From Candidatus Zipacnadia bacterium (GTDB lineage: Bacteria; Armatimonadota; Zipacnadia; Zipacnadales; Zipacnadaceae), in assembly GCA_029821455.1 (NCBI GenBank), contig JALGTI010000257.1, forward strand, positions 1-7,594: a stretch of DNA of 7,594 nt. The letters are read 5' to 3'. Of this stretch, positions 1 to 5,148 are shown in pieces. Within the stretch, counting starts at the first letter, position 1, and each line of letters starts with the position of its first letter. The notes beneath the pieces are model-generated. The model was given only the letters and a program-made list of their open reading frames with translations. It did no database searches and was not told the DNA's origin. A program made the position numbers and the translations under genes.

Positions 1-219
1 ATCATCCTCGCAGAGGTTGGCGCAGACTCCAGTAGCCACGGCCTCCTGACCAATGTACAGGTGAAGCGTGGAGGGGATCCGCCCTTGCAGGTATAGCTCG
101 TTAACTCGTTCCTCGAACCTGCGAATCAGCACCATCGTCTCGTACATCCGCGTCAACTGCGTCGCATTGAGCAGTTCCCCGCTGCTGGTATCAGACAGCT
201 TCGCATCGTTGGAGCTCAT
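1..219 (-). CDS. Thiamine-diphosphate-dependent dehydrogenase E1 component, alpha subunit (N-terminal part; runs off left edge)
   Basis: Only the first 73 codons are in the window. The segment around residues 25-38 (MYETMVLIRRFEER) and the GQEAVATG stretch at residues 58-65 are hallmarks of the E1 alpha subunits of pyruvate, branched-chain 2-oxo acid and acetoin dehydrogenases. These pair with E1 beta to decarboxylate a 2-oxo acid (or cleave acetoin) with thiamine diphosphate and pass the acyl group to lipoyl-E2. The GDG cofactor motif lies beyond the edge, so the substrate class cannot be told. The ATG at 219-217 is supported by an AGGAAG ribosome-binding site at 230-225. The gene starts 17 bp after the restored stop of the RLP gene (237-239), so it is probably the third gene of the rhaB-RLP operon. 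The first 20 or so residues are a polar, weakly conserved leader. E1 beta and E2 would be expected further left but cannot be seen. Confidence 0.87.
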   Translation of the reverse strand, partial: MSSNDAKLSDTSSGELLNATQLTRMYETMVLIRRFEERVNELYLQGRIPSTLHLYIGQEAVATGVCANLCEDD

Positions 220-236
220 TGAATCTTCCTTTGGCT

Positions 237-393
237 CTATATGTTCTTCGGTGCAAAATCGGGGTGAAATTGTTTTCCAGCATAGCCCCATCGTGCCCGG
301 GGTCGTACCCGCAGGCCCCACTTCTCCAGGGCGGCACGTAGCTCCGGCTTGTCCTTGGCTGCCTCATCCAGCGGAATATCGGCCATGGCAGCG
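237..393 (-). pseudogene. Out-of-frame C-terminal segment of the RuBisCO-like protein
   Basis: If one copy of the 10-bp repeat at 396-415 is skipped, translation continues from TTT into GAC at 395-393 and runs open to a TAG at 239-237. The restored junction reads RQAFDAAMADIPLDEA, followed by KDKPELRAALEKWG, which is what RLP C-termini normally look like (a helix ending in ALEKWG or similar). A tail of about 26 residues, rich in Arg and aromatic residues, follows. The full protein would have 448 residues, a normal family length. The restored stop lies just before the ribosome-binding site of the E1 alpha gene, which supports this as the ancestral frame. As written, the segment is not translated in frame with the rest. 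The start codon and catalytic barrel residues are all upstream, so the truncated protein loses only the C-terminal helices, whose packing may matter for folding or dimerisation. Confidence 0.82.
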
Positions 394-1593
394 TCAAAGG
401 CTTGTAAAGGCTTGTCGCCATGCTTTGGCGCCTGCGGTGTATCCCATGGGGTGTCCGAGTATCCCGCCCCCGGCTGGTATGATTATGTCCGGTCCACACT
501 CCTGCAGCACCGGGGGTACTACACCGGGGTACATACCCGCAGCCGGCATCGGCCAGGTTCGCCTAATGTGGTAGAAAGGCGCCCTCATCACCTGTACATT
601 GCGATTACATTCCTCTGTTGAGCAGGCCGGAATGCTGCACCAGTTCGACGGCGAGAGCATCATATCTGCACCGCAAAGCCGGCAAAGCTTCGACAACACT
701 GGGAAGCTAATCCGGGGCAGCAGAGTCAACATATGCGAGGGATGAAGCATAATGGGCACAGTAATCTCTGGGTCTTCGGCGATCTCTCGGAGCGTCGAAA
801 GACCGGCAGAGTACGCTAAAAGCAAGCCGGTAGCCCCGGCGCGTACGGCCCGGAGTGCCTTCTCGTGGACTTTGCACGATTCGTCGGTAATGCTGACCAT
901 GTACAGTGTCTTCTCGCCCGTTTCCTTTTCGGACTTCTCCAACGCCTTGAGCCCGGCCTCCAGGCGAGCATCAAAGGAACAGTTGGCCAGCTCGCTACAC
1001 ATTTCATCATCCTTTACCAGATCAGCGCCGCCCAGGGAGGATTGATAAATCTGGTTGGCCGTCTCTTCGGGTGTCATTCCCATCTTCGGCTTGATGATCT
1101 GAAGGATCAGCGGCCGCTCGGGCACCCCCAATATCTCACGGATTCCTGAAATACCAAACTTCGGCCCGCCAAACTCCTTGGCGACCTTCTCCGGGATATA
1201 TAGGTCCAATAGCCGCGAGTTGGTCGCGAAAACAGAAAAGTTTCCAGAGATCGACAGCAACAGCATAGGAACGTTGACATTAACATCCCAAGCACCGACC
1301 GCGAACCCCAGCTGGATCACAGCTTGTTTCTTGCCTTTGGGAGCGGGGACTTCAAAATACCCCAGCACCTTACTGGTGAGTCGCTCGCGAACCTCGGGCG
1401 TGTCTTCGCTGACCTCCTGCCAGCTTGATGTGGAGCCTTCCAGCGCCAGTCGCTGCACCTGATCGAAGTGATCGGCAAAGTCGTCATCGTCGTCAATTAT
1501 ATCCTCAAGATAATAGGTGCCCACGACATACTGGTCATGGTCAATGCTTTCCCAGGTATAGTTGAACATGTTGGGATCGTACAGTTGCTTCAT
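394..1593 (-). CDS. RuBisCO-like protein, form IV (large-subunit fold), reading frame cut short by a 10-bp duplication
   Basis: The 399-residue reading frame covers both the N-terminal ferredoxin-like domain and the TIM barrel of the RuBisCO large-chain family. Visible equivalents of RuBisCO active-site residues are E52 (LALEGSTSSW, like E60), N118 (SGN, like N123), K168 and K170 (IIKPKMG, like K175/K177), K194-D196-E197 (KDDE, the carbamylated lysine and metal ligands), H284 (LHPSH) and the phosphate-binding GGG at 375-377 followed by GHPMG. Substrate residues needed for carboxylation are changed: the Arg after H284 is Pro, the loop-6 region reads MMLSPSNW with no Lys, and the SGG motif is AAG (351-353). 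It is therefore a form IV RLP and not a CO2-fixing RuBisCO. Known RLPs act in methionine salvage (MtnW), methylthioribulose-phosphate isomerisation and D-apiose catabolism (the OiaX type). Here it sits between a sugar kinase and a dehydrogenase E1, so a phosphorylated keto-sugar substrate is inferred. The start ATG has an AAAGGAA ribosome-binding site about 10 bp upstream. The frame ends in a non-family tail, FTSL, at the tandem repeat. Confidence 0.92.
   Translation of the reverse strand: MKQLYDPNMFNYTWESIDHDQYVVGTYYLEDIIDDDDDFADHFDQVQRLALEGSTSSWQEVSEDTPEVRERLTSKVLGYFEVPAPKGKKQAVIQLGFAVGAWDVNVNVPMLLLSISGNFSVFATNSRLLDLYIPEKVAKEFGGPKFGISGIREILGVPERPLILQIIKPKMGMTPEETANQIYQSSLGGADLVKDDEMCSELANCSFDARLEAGLKALEKSEKETGEKTLYMVSITDESCKVHEKALRAVRAGATGLLLAYSAGLSTLREIAEDPEITVPIMLHPSHMLTLLPRISFPVLSKLCRLCGADMMLSPSNWCSIPACSTEECNRNVQVMRAPFYHIRRTWPMPAAGMYPGVVPPVLQECGPDIIIPAGGGILGHPMGYTAGAKAWRQAFTSL
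396..415 (-). repeat. Perfect 10-bp tandem duplication inside the RLP gene
   Basis: On the plus strand AAAGGCTTGT occurs twice back to back (396-405 and 406-415). Ten is not a multiple of three, so the second copy shifts the RLP frame and creates a TGA at 396-394. Tandem repeats of this size arise by replication slippage and can be lost the same way. The alternative is a sequencing or assembly error, although a clean duplication of 10 bases is not typical of short-read errors. Confidence 0.95.
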
Positions 1594-1657
1594 GGTGTAT
1601 TTATTCCTTTCAGAATTGAGTTAAGTTAGCTTGGCTGATCAGGTTGCTCTAGCGTCG

Positions 1658-3163
1658 TTACTTTCCCTCGCCCAACCCCAGGAAGGTGTCATAAGCTTCA
1701 TCCCAGGCCACAGAGGGATGGGGCTCGTAGGTCACAATATCGTACGAACGCCTCACTACCTCCCTGAGTTCGGTGAGTGAAGCCAACCTGCCCTGGGCCA
1801 GGGCTTGCAGCAGAATTGTGCCCGCCGCAGTCGCCTCCGCGGGACCGGCCACAACCGGTCGGTTGGTGGCATCAGCAGTAAGTTGGCACAGCAGTGCATT
1901 CTTGGAGCCGCCGCCAACGATGTGAATCACCTTGGTCAGTTTGCCCGTCACCTGCTCCAAGTCGTTTATTGATTTGCGATAGCGCAAGGCCAGGCCCTCT
2001 AATAGGCAACGGATGACCTCGCCGGGTTGGAAAGGCGCGTCCTGATTGGTTCGCCGGCAGAACTCTGCGATGTTGGCTGTCATATTGCCCGGCCGGAAAA
2101 AAACTGGGTCGTCAGGGTCCGCGACCGCACGGAACGCGTCGGCCTGCGCCGCCATCTCGGTAAGTTGGCCATAGCTCCAATCACGGCCCTCCTGGTGCCA
2201 TTGTCGGCGGCATTCCTGCACCGGCCACAGACCGATGCTATTGCGCACGAAGATAACCCTGTTGCACGCCCCTCCCTCATTCACGAAGCCCCTGGCCATA
2301 GCCTCCTTGGTCAGGATTGGTTCATCAAGCTGTGTACCCAGTACGGACCAGGTGCCGGAGCTTATGAAGGTATATTGCTCGGCGCTGTTAGGCACGGCAG
2401 CGGCGGCGGCAGCCGTATCGTGGCACGCCGTGGCGATAACCGGCACCTCCCCCAGGCCGACCTCCTCGGCCACCGCCGGCAGCAGTGGCCCCAGTACCGT
2501 CGCCGTCGGGACTATCTCGGGCAGCAGACTGGTAGGCAGACCGACCTTTTCTACCAGGGGGATGCACCACTCGCGCTTTACCGCGTCGTAGAGCTGACTG
2601 TGGCTGGCGATCGTATCCTCGGCGGTCTGCCGGCCACACAACCAGAATAGAAAGAGGTTTGGAATGAACAGCAGAGCTTGCGCTACGTCCAGCGCCGGGC
2701 TGCCCTGCTTGCGCATAGCCAGCAGTTGGCCGAGGGTAGCAAAGGGGATATATCCCAGGCCGCTCTGCCGGTACAAGTCCCACTCGGAGATGTGCCGACT
2801 CAGATCATCAATGATCCCCTCGGTACGCGCATCACGGTAGGTGTGGGGCAAACATAGAAGTTCGCCGTGCTCGTCCACCAGCCCGAAGTCCAGCGCCCAA
2901 CTATCCACCCCGATGCCGTTGAACTCCGCGCCATATTGGGTAGCGACCTGCCGCAATCCCTCCTTCACCTCTTCCCACAGCCGCAACACGTCCCAGTACA
3001 GGCTGCCGAGTACTCGCACCGGCCCGTTGGGGAAGCGATGGATCTCTGCCATCTCCAAGCGCCCCTTAGCAAGTGTCCCTACTACCATTCGCCCCCCTGA
3101 GGCGCCCAGATCAAGCGCGATGTACCTTTCACCACTATACGTCACTTTTCGCCTACCTACCAT
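1658..3163 (-). CDS. rhaB: Rhamnulokinase (FGGY carbohydrate kinase family)
   Basis: This 501-residue protein of the FGGY kinase family phosphorylates a ketose, for RhaB L-rhamnulose to L-rhamnulose 1-phosphate, with ATP in the cytoplasm. RhaB-type motifs occur in order: DLGASGGR (18-25, N-lobe phosphate loop), GVDSWALDFGLVD (85-97), YRDART (109-114), CHDTAAAAAAVP (247-258, with the probable catalytic base D249), SSGTWS (268-273, nucleotide binding), NEGG (295-298), GLWPVQECRR (311-320), GGGS (417-420) and ADATNRPVVAGPAEATAAG (430-448). The ATG at 3163 lacks a clear ribosome-binding site and gives a slightly long N-terminus. A GTG at 3145 (residue 7) preceded by GGTAGG on the coding strand is a credible alternative start. 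It is probably the first gene of the operon, 64 bp upstream of the RLP, with no terminator between them. Fuculokinase or other ketose specificity cannot be excluded, but the motifs and the neighbouring rhaM favour RhaB. Confidence 0.92.
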   Translation of the reverse strand: MVGRRKVTYSGERYIALDLGASGGRMVVGTLAKGRLEMAEIHRFPNGPVRVLGSLYWDVLRLWEEVKEGLRQVATQYGAEFNGIGVDSWALDFGLVDEHGELLCLPHTYRDARTEGIIDDLSRHISEWDLYRQSGLGYIPFATLGQLLAMRKQGSPALDVAQALLFIPNLFLFWLCGRQTAEDTIASHSQLYDAVKREWCIPLVEKVGLPTSLLPEIVPTATVLGPLLPAVAEEVGLGEVPVIATACHDTAAAAAAVPNSAEQYTFISSGTWSVLGTQLDEPILTKEAMARGFVNEGGACNRVIFVRNSIGLWPVQECRRQWHQEGRDWSYGQLTEMAAQADAFRAVADPDDPVFFRPGNMTANIAEFCRRTNQDAPFQPGEVIRCLLEGLALRYRKSINDLEQVTGKLTKVIHIVGGGSKNALLCQLTADATNRPVVAGPAEATAAGTILLQALAQGRLASLTELREVVRRSYDIVTYEPHPSVAWDEAYDTFLGLGEGK

Positions 3164-3402
3164 ACCGAGTGGTAATCATGTCGTGGAAGCAGTCCTGTCG
3201 TCGCAGAGAACTTGCAGAAACAGATATACCAGTTACATATAACACAGACTGCCACATATGTCAAGTAGGAAGGACAGGAAGGTTGAAATGGTGCTGCTCG
3301 CGAATAATACAGGCCGTAGTTGGGGCTGCTTGCTCCGATTCGCAAGGCCAATGGCATCCTGCAAGCACTCCCAACCATTTAGCCATTGAGGAGTGACAGA
3401 TC
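3164..3402. promoter_or_regulatory. Divergent intergenic region between rhaB and rhaM
   Basis: This 239-bp region must hold the promoters of both the minus-strand rhaB operon and plus-strand rhaM. The part at 3201-3260 is AT-rich with several TATA-like stretches (ATATACC, ACATATAAC, and the palindrome ACATATGT at 3254-3261). No pair of -35 and -10 boxes stands out enough to name a promoter. The box at 3201-3232 is about 26/32 identical by eye to 4744-4775 in the second divergent region. The ribosome-binding site for rhaM (GAGGAG, around 3389-3394) closes the region. Confidence 0.5.
3211..3232. promoter_or_regulatory. Degenerate counterpart of the palindromic operator-like site
   Basis: CTTGCAGA-N6-TATACCAG occupies the same position in the first divergent region as the perfect 8-6-8 palindrome at 4754-4775 does in the second. 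It keeps 5 of 8 pairings of the inverted repeat and lies about 48 bp upstream of the rhaB ATG. The flanking bases (GCAGAGAACTTG) are shared exactly. It could be a weaker site for the same regulator or only sequence shared by descent. Confidence 0.35.
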
Positions 3403-3720
3403 ATGAAACGTGTGTGCTTTGTTTTGCGGGTCAAGCAGGACCTCGTCGAGGAGTACCGAGAGGCTCACGACGTCTGGCCAGAGATGCGGGCAGCGCTCAG
3501 CGAGGCTGGCTTTCGCAATTACTCGCTGTTCATGCGACCGGATGGGCTAATAGTGGGCTATTTCGAAGCCGAGGATCCGCAAGCCGCTCTGGAAACGCTC
3601 GGCAAAACCGAAGTCAATGCTCGCTGGCAGAAGAATATGGCTCGCTTTTTCAGCGCCGGCTCGGGCGACCTGCAAAAGGGCGGCCCAGAGTGGCTCGAAG
3701 AGTACTTCCACCTGCCCTGA
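3403..3720 (+). CDS. rhaM: L-rhamnose mutarotase
   Basis: This 105-residue protein is full length for the RhaM/YiiL family, small alpha/beta-barrel dimers that interconvert the alpha and beta anomers of L-rhamnose so that the isomerase receives its preferred form. Family signatures are the start MKRVCFVLRVKQD, EYREAHDVWPEM (17-28, with Y18, H22 and the WPE motif), NYSLF (39-43), the conserved Trp region ARWQKNM (73-79) and the C-terminal YFHLP (101-105), which matches the usual FYLP-type ending. A GAGGAG ribosome-binding site 8 bp before the ATG supports the start. It is transcribed divergently from rhaB and converges with the TIM-barrel gene, the two stop codons being 3 bp apart. A broken second copy of its 5' end lies at 4944. 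Confidence 0.95.
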   Translation: MKRVCFVLRVKQDLVEEYREAHDVWPEMRAALSEAGFRNYSLFMRPDGLIVGYFEAEDPQAALETLGKTEVNARWQKNMARFFSAGSGDLQKGGPEWLEEYFHLP

Positions 3721-3723
3721 GCG

Positions 3724-4698
3724 CTAAATGTTCATAGCCCGGCGCACCAGATCCACGGCCTCACAAGCATCAGCCCGGCCAATGACCTGGGCAAACTCGT
3801 CCATGCCCACGCGATCAACCGCACGGAAGAACGCTTCTATCCACTCGCGGCTCTGCGTTGCCGCGGCAACCCCATCCTCGCGATACGGAAAGATGTCCAG
3901 CGTGAGCCACCCTTGGTAGTCAAGGCGCCGCAGCCAGTAGACAAGCTCCAAATACTCAACCAGGTGCACCGCACCGACCATCATGTCGTCGTCCCAACTC
4001 CGGTAGTTATCATTGAGGTGCACATAGTCCAACTTGCCATAGCTGCTGAGCAAGGCGGCTGCCTCCGCTATATTCTCGCCCGCGTAGATGGCGTGGCCGA
4101 CATCAAGCAAGACACCAACGTTGTCCATACTGTCCAGTAGGAGGAGGGTCTTAGCCGCACTGTTGACAAAGCAGTGGGTACGCGGCTCCTTGGGCTTGTA
4201 TTCGACCAGGATGCGCACCTTGCTGTTATGGCCCGCACAGGCTGTCAGGCCCTCCCGGAACCATTGCCACGCCTCAATGTAGTCCGCCTGGAAACAGTAG
4301 TCGAAGCCATCCTGGCCGGGCCAGACATCTATGTAGGGACAGTCCAGCTCCGCCGCCCAGTCCATGACCTTGCGCACCTCGTCAATTGCGGCCTGCCTGG
4401 TGGGTGCATCTGGAGCCGCCAGGCTGCCCCGGCCCCACTTGGCCTGGGTCCAAAGATCCGGGGTCAGCATGCAGATCTTGAGCCCCCGATCGCTGAACAT
4501 CTCAGCCACCTCATAAATGTTGTCGTCGTTTACGTGCCAATTGCCGACCAACTCCAGGCCGTCAAGTCCCTCCACCTGCACGGCGAGATCAAGCATCTCC
4601 TGCATAGTGGTGGCCCCACCGTATCCGCTCAAGCAGAAACGATCGGCACAACTTCCGAAGGTCGGCAAGCACGCGCCAAAAGAATGGTTGGCAACCAT
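3724..4698 (-). CDS. Xylose-isomerase-like TIM-barrel protein, related to RhaI-type L-rhamnose isomerase
   Basis: This 324-residue metal-dependent sugar isomerase or epimerase has the AP-endonuclease-2/xylose-isomerase fold. Its metal and substrate residues match the Pseudomonas/Bacillus-type L-rhamnose isomerase: EYKPKEPR (166-173, with E166 as ligand and K168 as the catalytic-lysine equivalent), LLDVGH (197-202, D199 and H202), HLND (227-230, H227), DDDMMVGA (236-243, like the DDDLIVGA-type loop holding the second metal site) and LDIFPYR (267-273, D268). It lacks about 100 residues of the classic RhaI, so it may instead be a ketose 3-epimerase or another member; OiaC-type decarboxylases also use this fold. 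Its likely job is to turn the aldose into the ketose that the kinase uses. No ribosome-binding site is visible before the ATG and an in-frame stop lies shortly upstream. It is convergent with rhaM. Confidence 0.85.
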   Translation of the reverse strand: MVANHSFGACLPTFGSCADRFCLSGYGGATTMQEMLDLAVQVEGLDGLELVGNWHVNDDNIYEVAEMFSDRGLKICMLTPDLWTQAKWGRGSLAAPDAPTRQAAIDEVRKVMDWAAELDCPYIDVWPGQDGFDYCFQADYIEAWQWFREGLTACAGHNSKVRILVEYKPKEPRTHCFVNSAAKTLLLLDSMDNVGVLLDVGHAIYAGENIAEAAALLSSYGKLDYVHLNDNYRSWDDDMMVGAVHLVEYLELVYWLRRLDYQGWLTLDIFPYREDGVAAATQSREWIEAFFRAVDRVGMDEFAQVIGRADACEAVDLVRRAMNI

Positions 4699-4753
4699 GA
4701 TACAATTGTTGGCACCGTGTCAAGAGGCACCGCAATGCAGTTGTAGCAGAGAA

Positions 4754-4775
4754 CTTGTATAGACAAATATACAAG
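4754..4775. promoter_or_regulatory. Perfect palindromic operator-like site
   Basis: CTTGTATA (4754-4761) and TATACAAG (4768-4775) are exact inverted repeats separated by six bases (GACAAA). The 22-bp dyad with a spacer of about half a helical turn, 56 bp upstream of the TIM-barrel gene start on the minus strand, fits a dimeric sugar-responsive repressor site (LacI-, GntR- or DeoR-like). The regulator itself is not in the window and its family cannot be named from the site. Confidence 0.5.
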
Positions 4776-4943
4776 CGTTTTGTACCACAAGTTGGCGCGG
4801 GTATCAAGTGCCAAGTGAAGGTAGATAGCGCTGCTGCGGTTCCCGAACGATGCAAATCGTATGGGGCGCTGATTGCCTACCGCCACCGGGAGCAGTGTGC
4901 GGAGAGGGCTTCCACTCATGCGGACGTGGAGGAGTAACAGCTC

Positions 4944-5030
4944 ATGAATCATGCGTGCTTTCTTCTGCGGGTCAAGCAGGACCTCGCCGGGGAGTACCCA
5001 CAGGCCCACGACGCCTGACCGCAGGTGCAG
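4944..5030 (+). pseudogene. Remnant of a second L-rhamnose mutarotase gene
   Basis: From the ATG at 4944 the DNA matches the intact rhaM start at 61 of 72 positions by my count, including an upstream ribosome-binding site (GGAGGAGTAACAG) parallel to that of rhaM. The peptide keeps CF-LRVKQDL, EY and AHD but ends at a TGA (5016-5018) exactly where the intact protein has the conserved Trp of its WPE motif (W25). Similarity fades by about 5030 and nothing like the remaining 75 residues follows. Most of the differences (9 of 11) change the amino acid, as expected without selection. It lies just upstream of the fucose/arabinose-isomerase-family gene. Confidence 0.85.
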
Positions 5031-5047
5031 ACTACCTGAAGAAGGAA

Positions 5048-5077
5048 TTAACATAGAGACCGACTATGCTTCATAAT
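5048..5077 (+). promoter_or_regulatory. Possible sigma-70-type promoter for the 5149 gene
   Basis: TTAACA (5048-5053) and CATAAT (5072-5077) are spaced by 18 bp and each resembles the consensus -35 and -10 boxes. Transcription would start near 5085 and give a leader of about 64 bases. A weaker alternative is TTGATC (5105-5110) with TAGAAA (5128-5133). Both are matches by eye only. Confidence 0.3.
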
Positions 5078-5148
5078 TGGGCACGCAAGCTCATACTCTG
5101 ACCGTTGATCGTGACCTTAGCCAACTGTAGAAAGATGATGGTGATAAA

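Larger units (their letters stand above)
4744..5030. repeat. Diverged copy of the rhaB-rhaM intergenic block plus rhaM 5' end
   Basis: Two ends of this block match the region at about 3201-3487. The left end (4744-4775) is about 26/32 identical to 3201-3232. The right end, from the ribosome-binding site through 24 codons of rhaM, is about 85% identical. The distance from the shared GCAGAGAA to the rhaM ATG is 200 bp in one and 198 bp in the other, and weak similarity (for example CGAA..GTA..TGGGGC) persists between them. This is best explained by duplication of a promoter-rhaM unit with an offset of about 1.54 kb. The 450 bases from 4699 to 5148 otherwise hold no intact gene. Confidence 0.65.

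Noticed and set aside
68..621. Plus-strand reading frames opposite the RLP C-terminus and E1 alpha start.
   Set aside because: They show no family motifs and lie antisense to clearly conserved coding sequence.
1594..1657. Terminator or internal promoter between rhaB and the RLP gene.
   Set aside because: The 64 bp contain no stable inverted repeat followed by T residues and no convincing -35/-10 pair.
4697..4723. TTGACA-15-TATCAT promoter on the minus strand before the TIM-barrel gene.
   Set aside because: The -10 box would overlap the start codon, so transcription would begin inside the gene; the 15-bp spacing is also short. Probably chance.
4629..5054. A 141-residue minus-strand frame through the second divergent region.
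   Set aside because: It crosses the palindrome and the rhaM remnant on the opposite strand, shows no recognisable motif, and overlaps the start of the TIM-barrel gene in another frame.
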